DNA from: Proteobacteria bacterium UBA1858
Lineage (GTDB): Bacteria; Pseudomonadota; Gammaproteobacteria; UBA4575
DNA length: 9,635 nucleotides
Reading direction: 5' to 3'
NCBI GenBank assembly: GCA_002338385.1
Contig: DDIE01000073.1
Span: 1,987-11,621, forward strand
Translations under genes and position numbers: made by a program
Shown: positions 1 to 5,630 of the stretch, piece by piece
Layout: each line of letters begins with the position of its first letter
Numbering within the stretch: the stretch's first letter is position 1
The notes under the pieces: model-generated
Told to the model about the DNA's origin: nothing
Database searches by the model: none
What the model saw: only the letters and a program-made list of their open reading frames with translations

Positions 1-269
1 AAACTATCAACCGTAGCCAGTAGTGAGCGAGAATTAGCGGTCTGCAGCGCATTTGGGTTGGCCAGCTTGATCTGTTCAATCTGTCTAGCCTGAGTCTGCA
101 TCCAGGTCAGCAAAGTTTGGTTATTCTGCACTTGAACGCGTTTGCTGTCTCTGGCGACTATTAACGGATTCCACAGCAGGCTATAGCTCAGCAAGCAAGC
201 AAGCAGAACTGTGGCAACAAGGACTAATTGCTGCTCTCGGTCGTGTAATCCATGCCACCATTTAAGCAT
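1..269 (-). CDS. gspM: Type II secretion system assembly platform protein GspM, 3'-truncated by window edge
   Basis: This reading frame is cut off by the left window edge after 89 codons. Translated by hand it begins MLKWWHGLHDREQQLVL, continues through a hydrophobic helix (about 15-33, LVLVATVLLACLLSYSLLW) to WNPLIVARDS, and then a Gln-rich, probably helical stretch (VQVQNNQTLLTWMQTQ). A short cytoplasmic N-terminus with a Trp and an Arg-Glu pair, one transmembrane helix, then W-x-P-L and a coiled-coil-like region is the usual GspM pattern. GspM is a bitopic protein that dimerises with GspL in the periplasm and stabilises the platform. The ATG at 269 overlaps the gspL TAA (TAATG) and has a strong Shine-Dalgarno. 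Primary sequence conservation in GspM is low, so the position after gspL carries much of the weight. The C-terminal ferredoxin-like domain lies outside the window. Confidence 0.9.
   Translation of the reverse strand, partial: MLKWWHGLHDREQQLVLVATVLLACLLSYSLLWNPLIVARDSKRVQVQNNQTLLTWMQTQARQIEQIKLANPNALQTANSRSLLATVDS
190..205. repeat. Four tandem AGCA tetranucleotides inside gspM
   Basis: The plus strand carries four perfect AGCA units (TGCT on the coding strand) within the part of gspM that encodes the transmembrane helix (L-L-A-C-L-L). The unit length is not a multiple of three, so a change in copy number would shift the frame. Four copies are few for an active slippage tract, and the Leu/Ala codons of the helix alone could explain it. 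Confidence 0.4.
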
Positions 270-1486
270 TATTGTTCCTCCACAATGATACGTGCCTCGA
301 CATGTTGAGCTTCATTTCGGGCAGTTTGGACTTCAACATTCATTTGTTTGCTTTGCATAGTGGTCGTGAGTGCTTCCAATACTTGAATCGTCGGTACAAT
401 TATATCCAAGCTTAATTGAGAGGCTTTGTAGTGTATGTCGACAATAGCACTATCAGCATGTGTGCGCATTGAGTCAGCACTGTGATGTAACAGCTTTAAA
501 AAGAGCGAGCGTTGTTTTTGCTGGTTTTGAGCCGCAATATCAGCCATGCGTTGCTCCATTTGCACGCGTGGATTAACAATATTTACTACCTCAGGAAAGG
601 CTTGCCTGAAGGTCGCTTCAACCGCCTGATTGAGTTGTTTATCCAATTTGTTAAGACGGGCAACCTCTATGACGTTACCGAGCAACATCAACATTACCAG
701 TGTCACCGTCAACGCGAATGCCGTCAGCCAAGGCTTAATGCTAGTTAATTGAGTCTTTTGTACTGCAAACTCTTGTTGCAGCAGATTGATGTGAGTGGAT
801 TCAAATTGTTGACAGACAGACGGAGTATTGTGCAGCTCTAGCGCTATCCCTGCTATGTCTGTTGTCAGGCCCGGGGTATCCGCAGCGGCATAAATCCGCA
901 GCTGCTCTGGTGTGTGCTCAGTGTGTTTGATGCTTAAGTCAATATATTGGCTCAGCTCACTGCAGGCGCAGCAGAAGCCGTCAGCCAGTGCAGTTCTGAC
1001 TAGCGCATGCTCATGTTCGATCAAACACGACCAACTGCTCGCGTCTTGCCAAGACAAATTATAAATATCTGCCGTTATGATCTCGGGTGTGAGTTGATAT
1101 TGATTCAGTAGATCATTTAATTCTTGTAAACGTGCACGGTTCATTACCATAACGCTGGTAACGCCACTCTGGCTATGTGTATTGAGGGCAAAATGGAGTT
1201 GTTCTATATCTTCTGACAATTCCTCCTCAAGCGCGTAGGGCACTGCCTGGCAGAGTTGCTTCTTATTGGTCGTTTTGAGTGTAAGCTGGGTCAGATATAC
1301 TTCGGCCACAGGCACTAAGAAGACACAGCGATGTTGCGTTGTCAGTTGATAAGCTGCGAATAAGTCAGTCACACCCGATGCCAGTATTTGATATTCAGAA
1401 TCAACCTGCTGCCAATGCAGCGCTGTATCTGCATTTAAATCACGCAAACAGGTTGGCATCGGTAATCTAAAAAATACTGTGTCCAT
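269..1486 (-). CDS. gspL: Type II secretion system assembly platform protein GspL
   Basis: GspL is a bitopic inner-membrane protein. Its actin-like cytoplasmic domain recruits GspE, and its periplasmic ferredoxin-like domain pairs with GspM. The 405-residue product has the cytoplasmic part at 1-250, with the conserved QLCQAVPYALEEELSEDIEQ element (78-97) followed by LHFAL, and HINLLQQEFA (232-241) just before the membrane. One transmembrane helix lies at about 251-273, followed by a coiled-coil-like segment (ARLNKLDKQLNQAVEATF). The periplasmic domain at about 345-405 (VDIHYKASQLSLDI to VEARIIVEEQ) ends the protein. The length is typical. A local cysteine cluster (C172, C173, C175) is unusual and is listed as a finding. 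The ATG at 1486 lies one base after the gspK TAG, and the TAA stop overlaps the gspM ATG. Confidence 0.96.
   Translation of the reverse strand: MDTVFFRLPMPTCLRDLNADTALHWQQVDSEYQILASGVTDLFAAYQLTTQHRCVFLVPVAEVYLTQLTLKTTNKKQLCQAVPYALEEELSEDIEQLHFALNTHSQSGVTSVMVMNRARLQELNDLLNQYQLTPEIITADIYNLSWQDASSWSCLIEHEHALVRTALADGFCCACSELSQYIDLSIKHTEHTPEQLRIYAAADTPGLTTDIAGIALELHNTPSVCQQFESTHINLLQQEFAVQKTQLTSIKPWLTAFALTVTLVMLMLLGNVIEVARLNKLDKQLNQAVEATFRQAFPEVVNIVNPRVQMEQRMADIAAQNQQKQRSLFLKLLHHSADSMRTHADSAIVDIHYKASQLSLDIIVPTIQVLEALTTTMQSKQMNVEVQTARNEAQHVEARIIVEEQ
276..281 (-). promoter_or_regulatory. Strong ribosome binding site of gspM
   Basis: The minus strand reads GGAGGAACAATAATG, a GGAGGA core 6 nt before the gspM ATG at 269, lying inside the last codons of gspL. 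It fixes the gspM start even though the gspL stop and gspM ATG overlap as TAATG. Confidence 0.75.
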
Positions 1487-1487
1487 G

Positions 1488-2435
1488 CTATTGTCCGGTT
1501 AAGCGTTTGATGACTGCAACTTGAGTATTAGCGCGATGCATTAAACTGCTTTGCTGCAGATAGCTTTTCTCTATCTGAACCTCACTACTTAGGGTGAAAA
1601 AATCGCTCTTCACAGCTAAATCCTCGGCGTCCAATTGTAGATTATTTAACACGACTTGGCTGATAAAATCTTGAATATGCTGATACGGCTCACTCTCTCT
1701 GATGCGCACAAAATCTTGCGCTTGACTCACACTCATATCCGGCACAATGGCTGCCAATACGTGCGCTGATGCAGTATTGAGATTCACGTTAGTGCGCAGC
1801 GGCAAGGCCGTCAGATAAGGCTGTAGTTTGGCATAATCCTCGGCCGTGACACCCTTAATCAGGCGCAGTTCAGAAATATCATGGATCGATTGGCCCGCTG
1901 TTAAATAGGGGCTGGCAAGTTGATTGTAATATTGATCCTCAGCACCATATGGCAGGGTCGGGGTGATGTCCGGATCCATCCAGTCGATAATGGCATCGAC
2001 AATATTAGGATCGACTGCCAACAGACTGAATATGCGTTGCAGGCGTTTTTTACAGACTATATCAACACCATCATCGGTAAGTAGATTGTTGATATTTAAT
2101 TTTGCTTGTTCATCCCTTAATTGAGCGGATATCTTGCCCACCGGCAGCGCCATCGATGTCAAAGGCATAGCCCAGTCTTCCTCGTTATGATCAAACACAT
2201 CCACATCGTCCGGACCCGATGCCATGAGATCGCGTCGTAACACCGTCTTGGCCCAGTTTTCCGCGGCATACTGATACGCCCAGGCATTACTGCCAAATAC
2301 GCTGTTCTCCACCCGACGCATAAATAGTTGATGCTCAGAGCTGATCGAGGTGGCAGCAATTACCGCCAGAGCCAGCACTAGAATAGCGGTAATCAGAGCC
2401 ACTCCCTGTTGTTTAGCGCGCATCAATGGTCTCAT
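1488..2435 (-). CDS. gspK: Minor pseudopilin GspK (tip protein)
   Basis: GspK is the large minor pseudopilin that caps the tip. The 315-residue precursor begins MRPLMRAKQQG^VALITAILVLALAVI. Mature position 5 is Thr rather than Glu, the well-known exception that marks GspK, the first subunit of the fibre. Further signatures are ISAQLRDEQAKLNINNL (102-118), IIDWMDPD (149-156), DISELRLIKGV (186-196) and the helix-hairpin-helix-like NVNLNTASAHVLAAI (216-230). The large domain inserted in the pilin fold is all present, and the length is normal. The ATG at 2435 overlaps the gspJ stop as ATGA. Met5 at 2423 is a possible but less well placed start. gspL follows after a single base. Confidence 0.97.
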   Translation of the reverse strand: MRPLMRAKQQGVALITAILVLALAVIAATSISSEHQLFMRRVENSVFGSNAWAYQYAAENWAKTVLRRDLMASGPDDVDVFDHNEEDWAMPLTSMALPVGKISAQLRDEQAKLNINNLLTDDGVDIVCKKRLQRIFSLLAVDPNIVDAIIDWMDPDITPTLPYGAEDQYYNQLASPYLTAGQSIHDISELRLIKGVTAEDYAKLQPYLTALPLRTNVNLNTASAHVLAAIVPDMSVSQAQDFVRIRESEPYQHIQDFISQVVLNNLQLDAEDLAVKSDFFTLSSEVQIEKSYLQQSSLMHRANTQVAVIKRLTGQ

Positions 2436-3025
2436 TGTGGCAGGGTAAAGATACGTGCGATGTCACCCAGCGACGGACTGTTGACAGTCAACATCACTGC
2501 GCGTGGCAGGCTAGCAGCAGTTGGCTCAAGGTTGATCGGGGGCCATTGATTTATCCAATCATTATCATGATTAAGAAATTGCCATTCGAGATACTCTAGA
2601 TCATTGATCAATACTAATTCTCTGGCATTAACCTCGGTGGCACCATCAAGTTGATTCCAGTTATGCCGGACTAACTGATCAGATTCAAACTGGTAGGCCA
2701 CGCGTTGCATAGCACTGCGTGCCTGTTGCGCGGGATTACGCACCCCACTATAGGTAAAAGCCATGATCTGATCACCATCAGAACTGAACATGGGCTGAAA
2801 ATCGCCATATTGATCACGAATAGTGCGCGCCAACGCTTGCTTGAGATCTCGCTCCATGTATTTAAAACTCAGTTGCAATTCAACAATATGCTGATTTTTT
2901 TCCGCCAGTGCGGATTGCGCATTGAGGACTGTATTTAAACCCGTGAAGGCGATACTGCCCAATATCGCAAATACACTCAGGGCGACAATAATCTCGATTA
3001 AGGTGAATCCCTGTGGTCTCATCAT
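2432..3025 (-). CDS. gspJ: Minor pseudopilin GspJ
   Basis: GspJ is a minor pseudopilin of the tip complex with GspI and GspK. The frame stays open upstream to 3172, but that part only overlaps gspI and is not pilin-like. The ATG at 3025 (or the adjacent one at 3022) gives a short leader MMRPQG^FTLIE, with the conserved Glu at mature +5. The product is then 197 residues, the usual GspJ size. After the hydrophobic helix (IIVALSVFAILGSIAFTGL) come MERDLKQALARTIRDQYGD, a GspJ hallmark, and a beta-rich domain with RVAYQFE and LEYLEWQFL. The minus-strand sequence ATGATG contains the gspI TGA, giving an ATGA overlap that supports this start. The TGA at 2434-2432 overlaps the gspK ATG in the same way. 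Confidence 0.95.
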   Translation of the reverse strand: MMRPQGFTLIEIIVALSVFAILGSIAFTGLNTVLNAQSALAEKNQHIVELQLSFKYMERDLKQALARTIRDQYGDFQPMFSSDGDQIMAFTYSGVRNPAQQARSAMQRVAYQFESDQLVRHNWNQLDGATEVNARELVLINDLEYLEWQFLNHDNDWINQWPPINLEPTAASLPRAVMLTVNSPSLGDIARIFTLPQ

Positions 3026-3417
3026 GGCTGATCTTGGGCGTCGAAATAGACTACAAGGCTGCTTAATTGTGCCAATACATGGCTGGCTCTGGCCTCTTGT
3101 TTTGTCACTTTGATATCGACTCGCCGGATGTTCTGATCGTCTGTGGGATGCAACGTCTTTTCCCATAACCAATCAATCTGCGCAATCGTCTGCACACCTT
3201 GTGCGTCTCGATCCTCGTTATCGTCTAAATTGAGCGCATGTTGTGCGAGTGCATTTTGAGCCACCCAGGTGGCAATAATACGCTCGTTCAAAACCGCCGT
3301 ATTGTGACTCACGCTGGCGACAGTATTGATTGTCGCGGCCAAGCCAATTGCAATCACGGCGACTGCCACAACAACCTCAATCAGGGTAAATCCCTCGCTA
3401 TGCCTAAGTCTGATCAT
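3022..3417 (-). CDS. gspI: Minor pseudopilin GspI
   Basis: GspI is a minor pseudopilin that forms the core of the pseudopilus tip with GspJ and GspK and starts pseudopilus assembly. The 131-residue precursor begins MIRLRHSEG^FTLIEVVVAV, with Gly at 9 before the cleavage site and the conserved Glu at 14 (mature +5). A hydrophobic helix follows, and then the WVAQNALAQ element, which matches the family's conserved region after the helix. The size is typical for GspI (about 120-130 residues). The ATG at 3417 overlaps the gspH stop as ATGA. An AGGA lies about 10 nt upstream inside gspH, a moderate Shine-Dalgarno. The gspI stop is itself embedded in the doubled ATG of gspJ. Confidence 0.95.
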   Translation of the reverse strand: MIRLRHSEGFTLIEVVVAVAVIAIGLAATINTVASVSHNTAVLNERIIATWVAQNALAQHALNLDDNEDRDAQGVQTIAQIDWLWEKTLHPTDDQNIRRVDIKVTKQEARASHVLAQLSSLVVYFDAQDQP

Positions 3418-3947
3418 ATGCGCTCATCCTGACTGGTGATAAAACTGCTGGCATGGCTATAAGCAAGTTGATAATTGAGATCATTATTATTAGTGATAGT
3501 GATCTGGAAGGGAGTAACTTCACCATCCGAGTGAATAAATATTTGTGGCCCTTCAAAGTCAGTGTCGAGTTGGACGCGGATACCATCCAGATAGAGCTTG
3601 AAATTCAGATCCTGATTTAATTGGCGTGCGCGCAATAGGGGGTCGTCGTCGATGAGCTGCCAACCCGATGCAGTTAATTGATAAAAGGCATAGCCAGTGG
3701 TGACCACAGTGAGCGCATAATCCTGACCGTTAAAGATAGCTTGTTCGAGTGCTAACTGAATAAGCGCGTTGAGGCGCGCACTGTGTTGCTCGATCTGTTT
3801 TTGCTGCGGGTTGCCAAAACTGATTGTTGTCATTGCCATAGTAATACTGATAATTGCAATCACGATGACGATCTCAATCAGGGTCAGACCCGTGTCATTT
3901 TTCCTGGCCTGATATGTGCCGAGCTGAAAATTTTTGCGCAAGCACAT
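3414..3947 (-). CDS. gspH: Minor pseudopilin GspH
   Basis: GspH is a minor pseudopilin that links the GspI/J/K tip complex to the GspG shaft. The precursor is 177 residues. The cleavage motif TG^LTLIE places Gly at 20 and the conserved Glu at 25 (mature +5), followed by a hydrophobic helix (IVIVIAIISITMAMT). The 20-residue leader is unusually long. No in-frame ATG or GTG lies closer to the cleavage site, and the ATG at 3947 directly abuts the gspG stop (TAGATG), so I keep it. The C-terminal IFIHSDGEVTPFQITI is a GspH signature, and the region rich in bulky and polar residues (QARLN to LDGIRVQLD) fits the beta-rich globular domain. No good Shine-Dalgarno is present, so coupling to gspG translation is likely. 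The TGA stop overlaps the gspI ATG. Confidence 0.95.
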   Translation of the reverse strand: MCLRKNFQLGTYQARKNDTGLTLIEIVIVIAIISITMAMTTISFGNPQQKQIEQHSARLNALIQLALEQAIFNGQDYALTVVTTGYAFYQLTASGWQLIDDDPLLRARQLNQDLNFKLYLDGIRVQLDTDFEGPQIFIHSDGEVTPFQITITNNNDLNYQLAYSHASSFITSQDERI

Positions 3948-4373
3948 CTATTCTAAGGTCCAGTTACCAATATCTTGATTTTCATCACTGCCACCCGGGC
4001 GTCCATCCGCACCCAGAGTATATAAATCAAAATCACCATGCTGACCTGGACTGAGGTATTGATACGCGTTTAACCAGGGATCTTGCGGTAATTTTTTTAT
4101 GTAGCCGCCTTTTTGCCAATTCTTGGCTTGGGGCGGTATGGTTGGGCGTTCAACCAGCGCCTGCAGGCCCTGATCAGTTGTTGGGTACTTAAAATTATCT
4201 ACCCGATAAAGCTGCAGAGCACTCTCCAGAGCACGCAGATCCTGTTTAGCTTTGACGATTTGTGCCTGATCTGTCCGGCTGATGACATTAGGGACAACAA
4301 TAGAGGCTAGAATACCTAGGATTACCAGTACTACGATTACTTCGATCAAAGTAAAACCTGTGTGCTTATGCAT
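3948..4373 (-). CDS. gspG: Major pseudopilin GspG
   Basis: GspG is the main subunit of the periplasmic pseudopilus, made as a prepilin and cleaved and N-methylated by the prepilin peptidase (not in this window). The 141-residue precursor has a six-residue leader ending in Gly6, followed by FTLIE with the conserved Glu at mature position 5. A hydrophobic helix follows (VIVVLVILGILASIVVPNV). The globular domain shows the hallmarks of major pseudopilins: AKQDLRALESALQLYRVDN, the YPTTDQGLQALVE segment, and a C-terminal loop with YTLGADGRPGGSDENQDIGNW. The acidic residues of that loop correspond to the calcium-binding site of this family. The mature length of about 135 residues is typical. The start is fixed by a strong Shine-Dalgarno that overlaps the gspF stop, and gspH begins immediately after the stop. 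It is assigned to the T2SS rather than to type IV pili by this C-terminal loop and the operon. Confidence 0.98.
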   Translation of the reverse strand: MHKHTGFTLIEVIVVLVILGILASIVVPNVISRTDQAQIVKAKQDLRALESALQLYRVDNFKYPTTDQGLQALVERPTIPPQAKNWQKGGYIKKLPQDPWLNAYQYLSPGQHGDFDLYTLGADGRPGGSDENQDIGNWTLE

Positions 4374-4380
4374 AGTGAGT

Positions 4381-4387
4381 ACTCCTT
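4381..4387 (-). promoter_or_regulatory. Strong ribosome binding site of gspG, overlapping gspF stop codon
   Basis: The minus strand reads TAAGGAGTACTCACTATG. The AAGGAGT core is a near-ideal Shine-Dalgarno with 8 nt from GGAG to the gspG ATG at 4373, and its first bases are shared with the gspF TAA stop (4388-4386). Among the junctions in this window only gspG and gspM have such a site. This fits the need for many copies of the major pseudopilin and confirms the gspG start. Confidence 0.8.
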
Positions 4388-5609
4388 ATCCTACAAGTTG
4401 ATTCATTTCAAAAATGGGTAACATGATCGCTAACACGATAAATAATACGATCACCCCCATAAACACAATCATTAACGGCTCAAATAAGCCTAATGTTGTG
4501 GCGATGACAGTTTTTAATTCTCTTTCCTGCTGGCTGGCCGCGCGCTCCAACATGCTCTCTAGATTGCCACTGGCTTCTCCGCTGGCAATCAAATGCAGTG
4601 TCATCGGTGGAAAGTAGCGCGATGATTCGAGTGAGCTATGAATGGCCGCGCCTTCACGCACTTGGATCGCAGCATCATGCACGGCTTTTTTCATAGGCAA
4701 GTTGGGTATCACATCAGAGGCAATGCGGAGTGCGTCCAACACGGGCACACCCGAGGCCGTAAGAATGCTCAAGGTACGCGCAAAACGCGCAGTATTGAGG
4801 CCGCGAATAACTTTTCCAGCAATCGGCAAGCACAGCTGTAAAGCATGCACGCGATACTTAAAAGTAGGGTTCTTCAGCAGCACCTTGAAACCTGCCACTA
4901 AGGCCACTAGGGTCAACAGCATGTAGACCCATGTGGTTTGCAGTAATTCGCTGGTGGTCAATAGAAAGCGGGTAGGCAAGGGCAGTTCATTGCCCATATC
5001 GGCAAATACATTCACTACCTGCGGCACGACATAGGTCAACAACCCTGCCACGACTAAGACACAAATTATTAATAGGATAATCGGATAGATCAGCGCCAAC
5101 GATATATTCTGCTGCATCTCTTGGCGGGTCTCCGTATATTCAGCCAGACGTTCCAAAACAGGATCTAGATGACCTGATTTTTCACCCGCGGCGACAGTCG
5201 CACGATACAACTCCGGGAAGGTATGCGGAAAGTCATTCAAACCATCCTCTAAAGTATGCCCCTCCGTCACCTTAGAGCGGACCCCAAGAATGGTACGTTT
5301 GACACGTGCGCGCTCAGATTGTTTCGCGACCGTTCGGAGTGCTTCTTCCAAGGGCGTACCTGATTGCAACAGGGTGGCCAGCTGGCGCGTAAACAGGGCC
5401 AGCTCAGTCGCATTCATGCCTTTGCCCAGCTGCCAGAATGAGGCTTTAATAGTACTGTCTTTGGTTTTCTTTACGACGGTTTGAACATCCAGCGGGGTCA
5501 AGCTCTGGGCGCGCAACTGTTGTCGAACCGTCTTAGCACTATCACCCTCGATGACGCCTTTTTTTTGGCGTCCCTGAGCATTGAGTGCAGTGTATTCAAA
5601 CGCGGGCAT
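4386..5609 (-). CDS. gspF: Type II secretion system inner-membrane platform protein GspF
   Basis: GspF is the polytopic inner-membrane protein at the centre of the assembly platform; it transmits GspE motion to the growing pseudopilus. The 407-residue product starts with the family's N-terminal region (MPAFEYTALNAQGRQKKGVIEG). Two T2SSF domains follow at about 70-193 and 273-395. Each carries the repeated glycine motif, GEKSGHL (142-148) in the first and GEASGNL (344-350) in the second, which supports the internal duplication typical of the family. Three hydrophobic membrane segments are visible at about 172-196, 226-245 and 374-398. The length is standard. The ATG lies 21 bp after the gspE stop, without a clear Shine-Dalgarno. 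The TAA stop overlaps the strong ribosome binding site of gspG. Near the start, codons 14-19 contain an A8 run inside a short perfect inverted repeat (listed separately). Confidence 0.98.
   Translation of the reverse strand: MPAFEYTALNAQGRQKKGVIEGDSAKTVRQQLRAQSLTPLDVQTVVKKTKDSTIKASFWQLGKGMNATELALFTRQLATLLQSGTPLEEALRTVAKQSERARVKRTILGVRSKVTEGHTLEDGLNDFPHTFPELYRATVAAGEKSGHLDPVLERLAEYTETRQEMQQNISLALIYPIILLIICVLVVAGLLTYVVPQVVNVFADMGNELPLPTRFLLTTSELLQTTWVYMLLTLVALVAGFKVLLKNPTFKYRVHALQLCLPIAGKVIRGLNTARFARTLSILTASGVPVLDALRIASDVIPNLPMKKAVHDAAIQVREGAAIHSSLESSRYFPPMTLHLIASGEASGNLESMLERAASQQERELKTVIATTLGLFEPLMIVFMGVIVLFIVLAIMLPIFEMNQLVG
5553..5572. repeat. Perfect 6-bp inverted repeat flanking an A8/T8 run, inside 5' end of gspF
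   Basis: On the plus strand GACGCC (5553-5558) and GGCGTC (5567-5572) are exact reverse complements separated by eight T. In the gspF message this is a 6-bp GC-rich stem with an all-A loop, about 37 nt after the A of the ATG. It covers codons for G-R-Q-K-K-G-V, a stretch common in GspF proteins, so the sequence may be fixed by the protein rather than by structure. Confidence 0.5.
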
Positions 5610-5630
5610 AGTGATTAACTGGGATAGCTA

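Noticed and set aside
2159..2359. 66-residue minus-strand open frame inside gspK
   Set aside because: It is an alternative frame within the conserved gspK coding sequence, with no independent support.
3026..3172. Upstream extension of gspJ to an ATG at 3172
   Set aside because: The extra 49 residues are not pilin-like, fully overlap gspI, and would bury the prepilin cleavage site far from the N-terminus. The ATGA start at 3025 fits far better.
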